Counted from the first letter of the stretch, positions 37,652 to 48,494 are shown. The stretch: 64,000 bases of DNA from an uncultured Clostridia bacterium (GCA_947586185.1 CANPXN010000002.1:105583-169582); one strand, 5' to 3'. Notes: generated from the sequence alone by a model not told the origin. Translations and numbers: made by a program.

Positions 37652-39619
37652 ATGAAGTCTAATATAAAAAAACACAATTCAGATAGCAGTAAAATAATTC
37701 TGTCAATAGGTATGATCGTAAAAAATGAGGAAAAGCATCTTGAAAACTGTCTTTCAGCACTTAAAAAACTTATGGATCAAATATCGTGTGAGCTTATAAT
37801 TGTTGATACAGGTTCAACTGACCGCACTAAAGAGATCGCACTTAAATATACGGATAAGGTTTATGATTTTGAGTGGATCAACGATTTTGCTGCCGCAAGA
37901 AATTATGGGCTTGAAAGGGCTGTGGGCGAATGGTTTATGTTCCTTGACGCCGATGAGTATATTGATGAAGATGTCAGTGAGATGGTGACTTTTTTCAATA
38001 TGCCAGAGCTTTACAACAAATATAATTCAGCAAGCTATATTATCAGAAATTACTTTCATGAGCATTCCAAGGTGTGCACGGATTTTCTTGGCAGCCGTCT
38101 TGTACGATTATTGCCGGGAGTTAAATTCAGTGGCGCTATTCACGAATCACTGCCTCAATATTTTCCTCATGGCGTATTTTCAACCGTTTTTCATCATTAT
38201 GGATATCTTAACGATGACAAGAAAGTTGTTGAGGATAAAAGAGAGAGAAATAGGACTCCTATGCTTGAGGAATACGAAAAAGATCCGAAAAATCAGAGAA
38301 TACTTTCTTTGATGGTTGATGTCTATAGTGATGATGAACATACGGAAAGATTTTACAATGAATGGCTTGAGGTCGCAAGAAACGAGCCAAATCATCCTTA
38401 TAGAAATGCTTGCTATGCGGGTTTAAGTGGATTCTATGCAAATCGTGAAAGATATGACGAGGCGCTGGATATTGCAAATGAATTTTTTAACGTGGATGAT
38501 GCAAAAGAAAGTGTTACCGTTGTAGAAGTATATTATATAATGGCACGTGTATATATGAATCAGGATAAGTTTGAGGATGCATACAAATATTTTTTAAAAT
38601 ATTTTGATTCAATAGAAGATTATAAAAGTGGAAAGCTGGGAATGATGGATCTTCGCTGCAAGCCGGTAAACGGATTGCAGGAATATGAGTGCCAGGAACA
38701 GGTTATGAAAGCTGCAAGATGTCTTTTCAATATGGATAAATACAGTGAAGCTTTGGAAATGCTTGAAAGAGTTGATATAAAAGAAATAATTATTCCGAAT
38801 TTAAGGCTTTACCTTAATGTTATCCGTGATTTGGTGGGTAAAACCAAGGATTATGGAAAGCTTGCATCTTATTATGAAAAGATACTGGATTTGAATGACC
38901 CGGATAAGGAATCTCTGATATTGTATCTCATGGAGGAATATTATATTGATCATGAAAGTGAACGTCCTGAGTTTATAAAGTCTTTAGCAATGTCGAACGT
39001 GGACGGTGATTTTATAAAGCTTATGAAGATACTTGACAATCCTTATGATGTTAATATGATGGAAAAGCTTCAGGAGCTTACAGATACAGTAAGTATTTGG
39101 AGCGACGGATTCTCTGAGCTTACATATCTTGACATGAAATATGATGTTGATTTTTCTGTTCCTATAGAAAAGATGGGTTATGAGGAGATCCGTCAGCAAT
39201 TTCCGCTGATAGCGAAGGCTCATAAGGATTTTGCAGAGGTCGCTTTAAAATACTGCAAATATGAAAAGTTTACTGACAGCATCAAAAAGCTGTTCTGGAT
39301 GATATCAGCTCTTGAAACAGCCTCGCTGTCAAGTAAGGAGCTTCCAAATGACGAAAAGCTGGAGCTTTATAATAACTTTGTTGCAAGTCTTGCAGACTAT
39401 GTGAATAATATATATAATCCTGAGCTCTTAAATCCTGCGGATATTGAAGTTCTGCCTCCACTTCATAGGTTTGGCTATTATATGGGCGCAGGTCAGACAA
39501 TGCTTTCTTGCGGAGATTCAGTCGGATATATCCGTTCTCTTAAAGAAGCGCTTAAATACTGCGAGCCGATGAAGGATATTGTTGCACTGCTTCTCAAGGA
39601 GTTTGAGGAGAATTTCTGA
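37652..39619 (+). CDS. Glycosyltransferase family 2 with C-terminal TPR-like region
   Basis: LSIGMIVKNEEKHLENCLSAL, IIVDTGSTDRTKEIA, FAAARNYGLERAVGEWFMFLDADEYI. Confidence 0.88.
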   Translation: MKSNIKKHNSDSSKIILSIGMIVKNEEKHLENCLSALKKLMDQISCELIIVDTGSTDRTKEIALKYTDKVYDFEWINDFAAARNYGLERAVGEWFMFLDADEYIDEDVSEMVTFFNMPELYNKYNSASYIIRNYFHEHSKVCTDFLGSRLVRLLPGVKFSGAIHESLPQYFPHGVFSTVFHHYGYLNDDKKVVEDKRERNRTPMLEEYEKDPKNQRILSLMVDVYSDDEHTERFYNEWLEVARNEPNHPYRNACYAGLSGFYANRERYDEALDIANEFFNVDDAKESVTVVEVYYIMARVYMNQDKFEDAYKYFLKYFDSIEDYKSGKLGMMDLRCKPVNGLQEYECQEQVMKAARCLFNMDKYSEALEMLERVDIKEIIIPNLRLYLNVIRDLVGKTKDYGKLASYYEKILDLNDPDKESLILYLMEEYYIDHESERPEFIKSLAMSNVDGDFIKLMKILDNPYDVNMMEKLQELTDTVSIWSDGFSELTYLDMKYDVDFSVPIEKMGYEEIRQQFPLIAKAHKDFAEVALKYCKYEKFTDSIKKLFWMISALETASLSSKELPNDEKLELYNNFVASLADYVNNIYNPELLNPADIEVLPPLHRFGYYMGAGQTMLSCGDSVGYIRSLKEALKYCEPMKDIVALLLKEFEENF

Positions 39620-39655
39620 TATAGCAAAATTATTTATTGGAAAGGGGTAGTGTTT

Positions 39656-40144
39656 ATGGGTAGAAAGATAGTTTTTGCATTATGTATTGGCGTTTTTATT
39701 TGGGGTGTCTATGGGATTCTTCATAGGTCTGTGCCTGTGGACAAATATATAGGGAGCGTTTATATAACAGATGAATCCGGTAAGCACGAACTTAAAGGGT
39801 ATGAGGCTATTAAAACTTCTGAAGGTGAAATTACAATAAGTGATTTACCGCCGCTTGATAAGCTTTCCGATGAGTTTTATGTTGTCAGCAGAAAAAGCGG
39901 AACTATGAATGAGGGTGAGTCAGGGTCAGGCTTATCCCTTTCATTTGAAAAGGATTATTACGGAGATGTAAAGTATACTCTTTATGACAGCAGTAATAAG
40001 GAAGTTTACAGCGATAGGACTGAACTTAAAATCCCCGGTGATAGGGCAGGAGACTATATTGTCCGGGCTGAGGTGACCTGGGGTAGGAAGGACAATAATA
40101 TTACGTTAATGTATTTCTTTAAGATATCATTTACAGATAAGTAA
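39656..40144 (+). CDS. Hypothetical secreted/membrane-anchored protein
   Basis: N-terminal hydrophobic segment IVFALCIGVFIWGVYGIL, remainder beta-rich; ORF with RBS GGAAAGG. Confidence 0.6.
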   Translation: MGRKIVFALCIGVFIWGVYGILHRSVPVDKYIGSVYITDESGKHELKGYEAIKTSEGEITISDLPPLDKLSDEFYVVSRKSGTMNEGESGSGLSLSFEKDYYGDVKYTLYDSSNKEVYSDRTELKIPGDRAGDYIVRAEVTWGRKDNNITLMYFFKISFTDK

Positions 40145-40281
40145 TGGAATATCTGAAACAGAATAGCATATAAACAGGACGGCACGGCTTTTAGAAGCTT
40201 GTGCCGTTTTGATTTTTATATTTAGATCAGGTATCTTCTGTATTTAACCTATTATTAAAATAAAAATGATCATAAATTGTA

Positions 40282-40310
40282 TTGAAAAATAATCGGATTT
40301 ATTGTATAAT
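40282..40310 (+). promoter_or_regulatory. Sigma-A promoter (TTGAAA-N17-TATAAT) of hprK operon
   Basis: Hexamers with 17-bp spacer. Confidence 0.65.
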
Positions 40311-40325
40311 TAATTAGGTACAATT

Positions 40326-40388
40326 CGGTAATGATATAAATTAGGCAAGACGCTGCGGCTAATTCACTTAGTGCCCTTTGCCTTACCG
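40326..40388 (+). promoter_or_regulatory. Candidate structured leader of hprK
   Basis: CGGTAA(40326-31)/TTACCG(40383-88), GGCAA(40344-48)/TTGCC(40378-82), competing AATTAG(40339-44)/CTAATT(40359-64). Confidence 0.4.
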
Positions 40389-40425
40389 TATAGCAATATA
40401 AACCGTATAAAACAGGAGGTTTGCA

Positions 40426-41385
40426 ATGGCAGATAAATTTAAAGTATCACTTAAAAAAATTATTGATGAATTTGCACTTGAATCTATATTTCTTCCGAAG
40501 CCGTCGGAAGAAATCTTTATTGAAGAAAACGACGTTAACCGTCCGGGACTTCAACTTATGGGATTTTATGAGTATTTCAATCCGGAAAGAATACAGATCA
40601 TAGGAAAAATGGAGTTTGCATATCTTTCGACAATTGATGAAAAAACGCGAGTTGAAAGACTGGAAAAGCTTTTTGCCCAAAGACTTCCGGCTCTTATAAT
40701 TACAAGGGAGCTGCCTTATTTTGCAGAAATGCTGGAGCTTGCAAAGCAGTATGAGGTTCCGCTTTTAAGGAGCAAAGAAAGTACTTCCAACTTTATGTCC
40801 GGACTTATTGCTTTTCTGAATCTTAACCTTGCACCGAGAATTACAAGACACGGCGTTTTGATAGAAATTTACGGCGAAGGTGTATTTATCACAGGTGAAA
40901 GCGGTGTAGGTAAGAGCGAAACAGCAATTGAGCTTGTAAAGAGAGGCCATCGTCTTGTTGCAGATGATGCAGTTGAGATAAGAAAGGTTTCAAATATAAG
41001 TCTTGTGGGAAGCTCTCCGGATAATATCCGTCACTTCCTGGAGCTCAGAGGTATTGGCATTATCAATGCCAGACGTCTTTTTGGTATGGGCGCTGTAAAG
41101 CTTACTGAAAAAATTGATCTTATAGTTGAAATGGAGCTTTGGAATCCTGAAAAGGTATATGACAGAATGGGTGTTGACAATCAGTATACGTCAATATTGG
41201 GAGTAAAGATCCCATCCCTTACCATACCGGTTAAGCCGGGACGTAACCTTGCGGTAATAATGGAGGTTGCGGCAATGAACAACAGGCAGAAGAAAATGGG
41301 ATATAACGCAGCACAGGAGCTGCTTGACAAGCTGGGTCTTGATATGGAAAGCAAGGATACTGTAAAAAATTATGAGCAGTTTTAA
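40426..41385 (+). CDS. hprK: HPr kinase/phosphorylase
   Basis: GVFITGESGVGKSETAIELVKRGHRLVADDAVEI, ELRGIGIINARRLFGMGAV. Confidence 0.96.
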   Translation: MADKFKVSLKKIIDEFALESIFLPKPSEEIFIEENDVNRPGLQLMGFYEYFNPERIQIIGKMEFAYLSTIDEKTRVERLEKLFAQRLPALIITRELPYFAEMLELAKQYEVPLLRSKESTSNFMSGLIAFLNLNLAPRITRHGVLIEIYGEGVFITGESGVGKSETAIELVKRGHRLVADDAVEIRKVSNISLVGSSPDNIRHFLELRGIGIINARRLFGMGAVKLTEKIDLIVEMELWNPEKVYDRMGVDNQYTSILGVKIPSLTIPVKPGRNLAVIMEVAAMNNRQKKMGYNAAQELLDKLGLDMESKDTVKNYEQF

Positions 41386-41403
41386 TTTTCCGGAGGTAAT
41401 CAT

Positions 41404-42132
41404 ATGTTAATAGAGGCGGATCTTCATTGCCATTCTTTAGCGTCAAGCCATGCTTACAGCACGGTAAATGAAATGGCAGCCGCAGCAGCAAATAAAGGAT
41501 TAAAAGGCTTTGCTCTTACTGACCATGCGCCTGAAATGTGGGATGCTCCGCATATATGGCATTTTCATAATCTTGTTATACTTCCGAGAAAAATAAGCGG
41601 CGCTGTGGTTTTCAGGGGTGCAGAGGCAAACGTAAATTCCTTTGAGGGAACACTGGATATGACAGAAAGCGACCTAAAGGCTCTTGAATGGGTTGTGGCT
41701 TCGTTTCATATACAGGTTATAAAGCCGGGAAGTCGTGAAGAAAATACAAGGGCATATATTAAGACTATAGAGAATAATAAATGGATAGACGCTATAGGAC
41801 ACTGTACAACTAACAGATATCCTGTGGACTTTGAACCGATTGTGAAAAAGTGTGCTGAGTACGGTAAATTCATTGAAATAAATGAAAGCTCGATCATCTA
41901 TAAAAAAGGTTCAAGGGAAAACAGCTATACTCTTTTGAAACTGTGTAAAAAATATGGAGCACAGGTGGTTGTAAATACCGACAGCCATTATTGTGATCTT
42001 ATCGGTGAAACTTCCAATGCGCAGCAGATAATAAGCGAGGTTGATTTTCCAAAGGAGCTTATTTTCAACTCTGACTTTGACAGAGTATGCGAGTATATTT
42101 CTAAAAGAAGAAATATAGATTTAAAAATATAA
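41404..42132 (+). CDS. PHP domain phosphatase (YcdX-like)
   Basis: EADLHCHSLASSHAYSTVNEMAAAAANKGLKGFALTDHAPEM. Confidence 0.9.
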   Translation: MLIEADLHCHSLASSHAYSTVNEMAAAAANKGLKGFALTDHAPEMWDAPHIWHFHNLVILPRKISGAVVFRGAEANVNSFEGTLDMTESDLKALEWVVASFHIQVIKPGSREENTRAYIKTIENNKWIDAIGHCTTNRYPVDFEPIVKKCAEYGKFIEINESSIIYKKGSRENSYTLLKLCKKYGAQVVVNTDSHYCDLIGETSNAQQIISEVDFPKELIFNSDFDRVCEYISKRRNIDLKI

Positions 42133-42151
42133 CGTAAAGGCAGGGGATTCA

Positions 42152-43063
42152 ATGCCGTATATATTTGAATTAAAAAATCTATGTGAAGAGCTTGGGTGCG
42201 GCTTTTTAACCGAAGAACCTTTAAGCATGCACACAACATTCAGGGTCGGCGGATGCTGTCGGGCGCTGATATATATAAACAGTACCGAAAGACTTGTAAA
42301 GCTGCTTTCTTTTATAAAAACAAATAATGTAAAATATTTTGTGCTTGGAAAAGGAAGTAACGTTATTGCATCCGATGACGGTTTTGACGGTGTTGTGTTA
42401 GTTTTTGGAGGCGATTTTGCGTCAATAAAGTCCGAAGAGAACAACGAGCTTGTGTGCAGCGCAGGGGTATCTCTCAAAGAGCTGTGTCTTTTTGCCCTTG
42501 AAAGAGAGCTTACAGGCTTGGAGTTTGCATACGGCATTCCGGGAACAGCCGGGGGAGCTTTGTTCATGAATGCGGGAGCATATGGCGGAGAAATGTCCGA
42601 TGTTGTATTAAGCGCAGAATATCTTGACGAAGACCTTAATCTCTGCCGTATTGACAAGGCTGGCATGAAGCTCTCATACCGCCATAGTATTTTTTCTGAA
42701 AACAGGAATTATATAATTACCGGTATTCGCTTAAAGCTTGAGCCGGGCAGCGGAGAAGAGATCAAAGCCCGTATGGATGAGCTTCTGCATAGGCGCAAGG
42801 ATAAGCAGCCTCTTAATTATCCCAGCGCAGGAAGTACGTTTAAGCGTCCGGAGGGAAGCTATGCTTCGCTTCTTATAGATCAGTGTGGATTAAAGGGAAT
42901 GAATGTTGGAGATGCAGAAGTTAGCTGTAAGCATAGCGGATTTATTATCAATAAGGGAAATGCAACATGCAGCGACATACTAAAACTTTCAGAAAAGGTC
43001 ATAGAAATTGTGAAGTCGAAAACCGGTTATGTGCTTGAGCTTGAACCGGAAATCCTTAAATAA
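42152..43063 (+). CDS. murB: UDP-N-acetylenolpyruvoylglucosamine reductase
   Basis: MHTTFRVGGCCRAL, FAYGIPGTAGGALFMNAGAYGGEM, NYPSAGSTFKRPEGSYASLLIDQCGLKG. Confidence 0.96.
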   Translation: MPYIFELKNLCEELGCGFLTEEPLSMHTTFRVGGCCRALIYINSTERLVKLLSFIKTNNVKYFVLGKGSNVIASDDGFDGVVLVFGGDFASIKSEENNELVCSAGVSLKELCLFALERELTGLEFAYGIPGTAGGALFMNAGAYGGEMSDVVLSAEYLDEDLNLCRIDKAGMKLSYRHSIFSENRNYIITGIRLKLEPGSGEEIKARMDELLHRRKDKQPLNYPSAGSTFKRPEGSYASLLIDQCGLKGMNVGDAEVSCKHSGFIINKGNATCSDILKLSEKVIEIVKSKTGYVLELEPEILK

Positions 43064-43101
43064 AGGAGGATGAACGCTGAAACAGATGCGTTCAACGCTA
43101 T

Positions 43102-43977
43102 ATGGAATTTATTATTGTAACAGGTATGTCAGGCTCCGGAAAATCCTGTGCTATGAAGGTCCTTGAGGATATAGGATTTTACTGCATTGACAATATCCCT
43201 CCTCAGCTCCTTACTAAGTTTGCGGATATATGCACACACTCTAACGGACAGATTGAAAGAGTAGCAGTTGCAGTTGATATCCGCTCGGGAGATTTATTCA
43301 GTGAAGTTTTTGAGCGCTGGAACATGCTCAGAGAAAGTAGCCTTGATGTAAAGATACTCTATCTTGAAGCAAATGACGAAGTAATAATCAAGCGCTATAA
43401 GGAAACAAGGCGAAAACATCCTTTGGACGACAAATTCAACGGATGCCTCCATAAGGCGATCTCATTTGAGAGGGAGCAGCTCAGTTCTCTCAGAGAGGTT
43501 GCGGATTATTATATTGAGTCGTCATATCTTTCGGCTACTCAGCTTAAAGAAGAGATAAAATCGCTTTTCCTTGAAAAAAAGAGCGATTCAATGGTCATAA
43601 AGGTCATGTCCTTTGGCTTTAAGTATGGGGTTACAACGGAGGCGGACCTTGTGTTTGATGTTCGCTGTCTGCCTAATCCTTATTACATAAAGGAGCTTAG
43701 AGCTCAGACCGGATGTGACGCAAGCGTCAGGGACTATGTAATGAAGTTTGAGCAGTCAAAGGAGCTCTTTGCAAAGCTTAAAGACCTGCTGGATTTTCTT
43801 ATACCTCTTTATATAAACGAGGGCAAAAGTCAGCTTATTATATGCTTTGGCTGTACCGGCGGAAAGCATCGGTCAATTACATTTGCTGAAATCATAGCGG
43901 ACTATCTTATACAGAAAGGATATCGTGTAAAGAAAAGTCATCGTGATATAGGTAAGGACAAGGATTACTATTTATGA
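43102..43977 (+). CDS. rapZ: RNase adapter protein RapZ
   Basis: FIIVTGMSGSGKSCAMKVLEDIGFYCIDNIPPQLL; IICFGCTGGKHRS. Confidence 0.96.
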   Translation: MEFIIVTGMSGSGKSCAMKVLEDIGFYCIDNIPPQLLTKFADICTHSNGQIERVAVAVDIRSGDLFSEVFERWNMLRESSLDVKILYLEANDEVIIKRYKETRRKHPLDDKFNGCLHKAISFEREQLSSLREVADYYIESSYLSATQLKEEIKSLFLEKKSDSMVIKVMSFGFKYGVTTEADLVFDVRCLPNPYYIKELRAQTGCDASVRDYVMKFEQSKELFAKLKDLLDFLIPLYINEGKSQLIICFGCTGGKHRSITFAEIIADYLIQKGYRVKKSHRDIGKDKDYYL

Positions 43978-43995
43978 TTCTGGAGGTGTCGTTAA

Positions 43996-44901
43996 TTGGC
44001 ATCCTTTTCAAACTCAGTCAAAGAGGAGATATGCTCTTCAATAAACGATAAGGATAAGAGGTATGCCTGTCTGTACGGTATACTTCTTTATTGCAGGCAT
44101 ATTTCCGAAAGGCGCATACTTATACAGACGGAAAGCGAGGCATTCGCAAAGCTTTTATCAGCATTGACAAACAGTGTATACGAAGGAAAAATTCCTTATT
44201 CACTGGAAAAAAGCGAAAGGTCAAATGGAGCGGCAGGCTATACGTTTACAATCGAAGGTCAGGACGCAGTCTTTGAGGCGCTTTCCTTTTATGGCATAAG
44301 TATCAGCAGCCGTGAAATAAATCTTACACATATTGTAAATAATAGTCTTAACGTTTTTCTTGCAGGAGTTTTTCTTGCATGCGGCAGCGTAACAGACCCT
44401 TATAAGGAATATCATCTTGAATTTAGCGCTCCTGTAATGCAGCTTTATAAGGATCTAAACCAGATTTTGCTTTCATTCGGCATTGAGGCAGGAATGACCA
44501 AGCGTAAAAACTCATATGTGCTGTATGTTAAGTATAGCGAAAATATAGAGGATATTCTTGCTTTCATAGGCGCAAGGCAGTGTACTATAGACCTTATGAA
44601 CGTAAAGATTTATAAGGACGTCCGCAACAAGGCAAACCGTATTGCAAACTGTGATTCGGCTAATATTGATAAGGTAATAGCTGCCTCGTCAAAGCAGATA
44701 TCAGACATAGAATTTATTCAGAGCTGCGGAAAGTTTGAAACACTGCCTTCCGATCTTAAAGAGGTTGCGGAGCTAAGACTTGAAAATCCAGAAATAAGCC
44801 TTAAAGAAATAGGGGAGCTGCTGAAAAAGCCCATAGGGCGCTCAGGAGTCAACAGAAGATTTCAGAAAATATCCAGAATAGCAGAGGAATTAAAAGCATA
44901 G
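43996..44901 (+). CDS. whiA: DNA-binding protein WhiA
   Basis: ASFSNSVKEEICS; LKEIGELLKKPIGRSGVNRRFQKISRIAEEL. Confidence 0.96.
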   Translation: MASFSNSVKEEICSSINDKDKRYACLYGILLYCRHISERRILIQTESEAFAKLLSALTNSVYEGKIPYSLEKSERSNGAAGYTFTIEGQDAVFEALSFYGISISSREINLTHIVNNSLNVFLAGVFLACGSVTDPYKEYHLEFSAPVMQLYKDLNQILLSFGIEAGMTKRKNSYVLYVKYSENIEDILAFIGARQCTIDLMNVKIYKDVRNKANRIANCDSANIDKVIAASSKQISDIEFIQSCGKFETLPSDLKEVAELRLENPEISLKEIGELLKKPIGRSGVNRRFQKISRIAEELKA

Positions 44902-44902
44902 T

Positions 44903-47900
44903 ATGAATGATATAATGAGGGACAGTTTTGTCCATTTGCATGTTCACAGCGAATACAGCCTCCTTGACGGCGCATGCCGTATAAAGCAGCTTGTAAGGAG
45001 GGTTAAGGAGCTGGGACAAAAGGCTGTTGCAGTTACAGATCACGGCTGTATGTACGGAGCTGTAGAGTTTTATAACGAAGCTAAAAAAGAGGGTATAAAG
45101 CCGATTATCGGATGTGAGGTCTATGTTGCTCCGAGGACAAGATTTGACAAGGAAAATAAAATAGACTCGCACCCGTATCACCTTATACTGCTATGTGAGA
45201 GTAATGAGGGGTACAACAATCTTATAAAGCTTGTTTCATATGGATATACAGAGGGCTTTTACAATAAGCCAAGAGTTGACGAAGAACTTTTGCGCAGATA
45301 TAGTAAAGGCCTTATCTGTATGTCCGCATGCCTTGCCGGTGAAGTGCCGAGGAAGCTTTCTTCCGGAGATTACAGCGGTGCAAAGGAGACAGTTCTTAGG
45401 TATAACGATATTTTCGGGCAGGGCAATTATTATATTGAGGTTCAGGATCACGGCATAAGGGAGCAGAAAAATATACTTCCTCTTTTATACCGTCTTTCAA
45501 AAGAAACAGGGATACCTCTTGCTGCATCAAATGACGCTCACTATATTAATAGGTCCGATGCGGAGATGCAGAATGTGCTTTTGTGCATTCAGACAAAGAA
45601 AACCATAAATGAACCAAATCAAATGGCTTTTGAAACGGATGAGTTCTATATAAAAAGCACTGAGGAAATGTATGAGCTTTTTAAAGCTGTGCCGGAGGCG
45701 GTTTCCAATACTGCTGAAATTGCTGAAAGATGTAATGTTGAATTTGAGTTCGGAAACATAAAGCTCCCTAAGTTTACGATGCCGGGAGTGGAAAATAATA
45801 CTGCATATTTTAAAAAGCTGTGCTATGACGGACTGCACAAGAAATACGGCGAAAGTCCCTCGGATGAAATCACAGACAGGATGAATTATGAAATCGGTAT
45901 TATTATTCAGATGGGATATGTTGACTATTTTCTCATAGTATGGGATTTTATCAGATATGCCCGTGAAAACAATATACCGGTAGGACCGGGGAGAGGCTCA
46001 GGAGCGGGAAGCATATGTGCCTATTGTATAGGCATCACGGGAATTGACCCGATAAAGTACAATCTTCTTTTTGAGCGCTTTTTGAATCCGGAAAGGATAA
46101 GTATGCCGGATTTTGACATCGACTTCTGTATTGAGGGCAGACAGCATGTTATAGATTATGTTGTGAGGAAATACGGTCAGGACAATGTGGCTCAGATAAT
46201 AGCCTTTGATACCTTGAAAGCAAGAGCGGCGATTCGTGATGTGGGAAGAGTAATGGGGCTTTCTTACCAGACCTGCGACAAGGCGGCAAAAATGATACCG
46301 CATACTCCGGGCATGACGATTGAAAAGGCAATGGCAATAAATGACGAGCTGAAAGAGCTTTATGATAAGGATTCCGAAACTCACAAACTTATAGATATGG
46401 CTCTCCGTATCGAGGGAATGCCGAGAAACGACTCCACCCATGCTGCCGGAATAGTTATTGCAAGAGCCGCTGTAAGCGATTTTGTACCGGTAAAAAGAAG
46501 CGTTGACGGTGATTCAGTTGTAACCCAGTATACAATGACGGTTCTTGAAAGTCTGGGACTGCTTAAAATGGACTTTTTAGGTCTTAGAAACCTTACAGTT
46601 ATCCGTGATTGTGTAAATGAAATACACAAAACAGAGCCTGACTTTGACGTAAACAGGATTCCTATTGACGATATGAAGGTCTTCAAAATGATGTCAGCTG
46701 GAAGAACTACAGGCGTATTTCAGTTTGAAAGCACTGGTATGCGTCAGGTTCTTTCAAGACTTATGCCGGAGAGTATAGAGGATCTTATAGCGGTAATTTC
46801 ACTTTATCGTCCCGGACCTGCTGAATCAATACCTAAATATATAGCAAACAAACATGATCCCGATAAGATAACCTATAAGCATCCATTGCTTGAAAATATT
46901 CTTGACGTTACCTATGGCTGTATGGTATATCAGGAGCAGGTAATGGAGATATGCCGTACTCTTGCGGGCTATTCCTATGGAAGAGCCGACCTTGTACGCC
47001 GTGCAATGGCTAAGAAAAAGCATGACGTTATGGAAAAGGAGCGTCATAGCTTTATATATGGCGAGACTAATTCTGACGGAAGTGTAAACTGTATCGGAGC
47101 TGTTGCAAACGGAGTCAGTGAAGAGGCTGCCAATGAGATATTTGATGAAATGACAGGCTTTGCCTCGTATGCGTTTAATAAATCCCATGCAGCGGCATAT
47201 GCTTATCTTGCATATCAAACTGCATATCTTAAATGCCACTATTTTAAGGAGTATATGGCTGCTCTTATGACTTCTGTTCTTAGCATGACCTCTAAGCTTA
47301 TGGAGTACATTGAGGAATGTGAGCAGAACGGGGTAAAGGTTAAAAAACCTGATATAAACGCAAGCGGAGAGGGGTTTACTGTTACTGATGACGGTATTCA
47401 CTTTGGACTTCTTGCAATCAAGAATCTGGGTAAAGGCGTTATACAGAGCATAATTAGGGAGCGCAGAGAAAACGGCCGCTACCTTTCAATTCAGAACTTC
47501 TGTGAGAGGACTGTAAACAGTGGTATAAACAAGCGGGCAGTGGAAAGCCTTATTAAATCCGGCGCACTTGACGGACTTGGCAGTAACCGCCGTCAAATGC
47601 TGAAAAATGCCGATATGCTTATAGATATGTATTCAGAACAGGCAAGGAGCAACATTGAGGGGCAGATGGATCTTTTTGGAGGCACATCCAGTCATACAGT
47701 TGAAATTCAGCTTGAGCCGGAGGAGGAATACTCCCCGAAGGAATTGCTTTTAATGGAAAAGGAAGTGACGGGAATGTATATGTCCGGTCATCCTCTTATG
47801 CAGTACAGTATGTATATAAAGCTTATGCACATGAAAAGCTTTTCCGATATTCAGGAGGAGATAGAGAACGACTCTCTTAAAGACGGCGCAGAGCTAAAGA

Positions 47901-48376
47901 TTTTATGTCAGCTTCAAAGCATGAAGCTCCATTATACTAAAAAGGGAGATAAAATGTGCTTTATAGCGGTGGACGATATGAGCGGAAGCTCGGAATGCGT
48001 GATCTTCCCGAAGCTTTTTGAAGCATGCAGAAGCAAGCTTGTAAGCGATGAAATAATTTATATCACAGGAAAGCTTTCTGTAAAGGATGAAAGCTATTCC
48101 ATAATTTGTGACAGTCTTTTTTCAGAAAAAGAGTTTATAGGGATCGCTGCATGTAAAAGACTCTGCATAAAGCTTTCCGGAAAAGAGCTTCATAAGCTCC
48201 AGCAGTTTTCCGCATCGGCATCGGTATTTCCGGGAAATACAAAGGTTTGTTTTTATGTTACAGATGCAAGAAAATACATTCTGCCGAAAAAGCCGATAGA
48301 GGTAAGAATTTGCGATGAATTTGTGAGAGAAGTAAGTAATATTTTTCCTTTGGAAAGTATGGGACTTATTGATTAA
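44903..48376 (+). CDS. dnaE: DNA polymerase III alpha subunit DnaE
   Basis: FVHLHVHSEYSLLDGACRIKQLV, PVGPGRGSGAGSICAYCIGIT, YRPGPAESIPKYI. Confidence 0.97.
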   Translation: MNDIMRDSFVHLHVHSEYSLLDGACRIKQLVRRVKELGQKAVAVTDHGCMYGAVEFYNEAKKEGIKPIIGCEVYVAPRTRFDKENKIDSHPYHLILLCESNEGYNNLIKLVSYGYTEGFYNKPRVDEELLRRYSKGLICMSACLAGEVPRKLSSGDYSGAKETVLRYNDIFGQGNYYIEVQDHGIREQKNILPLLYRLSKETGIPLAASNDAHYINRSDAEMQNVLLCIQTKKTINEPNQMAFETDEFYIKSTEEMYELFKAVPEAVSNTAEIAERCNVEFEFGNIKLPKFTMPGVENNTAYFKKLCYDGLHKKYGESPSDEITDRMNYEIGIIIQMGYVDYFLIVWDFIRYARENNIPVGPGRGSGAGSICAYCIGITGIDPIKYNLLFERFLNPERISMPDFDIDFCIEGRQHVIDYVVRKYGQDNVAQIIAFDTLKARAAIRDVGRVMGLSYQTCDKAAKMIPHTPGMTIEKAMAINDELKELYDKDSETHKLIDMALRIEGMPRNDSTHAAGIVIARAAVSDFVPVKRSVDGDSVVTQYTMTVLESLGLLKMDFLGLRNLTVIRDCVNEIHKTEPDFDVNRIPIDDMKVFKMMSAGRTTGVFQFESTGMRQVLSRLMPESIEDLIAVISLYRPGPAESIPKYIANKHDPDKITYKHPLLENILDVTYGCMVYQEQVMEICRTLAGYSYGRADLVRRAMAKKKHDVMEKERHSFIYGETNSDGSVNCIGAVANGVSEEAANEIFDEMTGFASYAFNKSHAAAYAYLAYQTAYLKCHYFKEYMAALMTSVLSMTSKLMEYIEECEQNGVKVKKPDINASGEGFTVTDDGIHFGLLAIKNLGKGVIQSIIRERRENGRYLSIQNFCERTVNSGINKRAVESLIKSGALDGLGSNRRQMLKNADMLIDMYSEQARSNIEGQMDLFGGTSSHTVEIQLEPEEEYSPKELLLMEKEVTGMYMSGHPLMQYSMYIKLMHMKSFSDIQEEIENDSLKDGAELKILCQLQSMKLHYTKKGDKMCFIAVDDMSGSSECVIFPKLFEACRSKLVSDEIIYITGKLSVKDESYSIICDSLFSEKEFIGIAACKRLCIKLSGKELHKLQQFSASASVFPGNTKVCFYVTDARKYILPKKPIEVRICDEFVREVSNIFPLESMGLID

Positions 48377-48494
48377 AATATTAAAATAAATTTAGATTTT
48401 TAAATTTTGCGTAAATTCACTTGACAAAAATCTTAAAAGTAGTAAAATATAAATGATAGTATAAATTTGCCACAGGCGGATTGGAGTTATAATT

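Noticed and set aside
42121-42666. 181-aa minus-strand ORF over murB
   Set aside because: Antisense shadow ORF.
46826-47401. 191-aa minus-strand ORF over dnaE
   Set aside because: Antisense shadow of DnaE.
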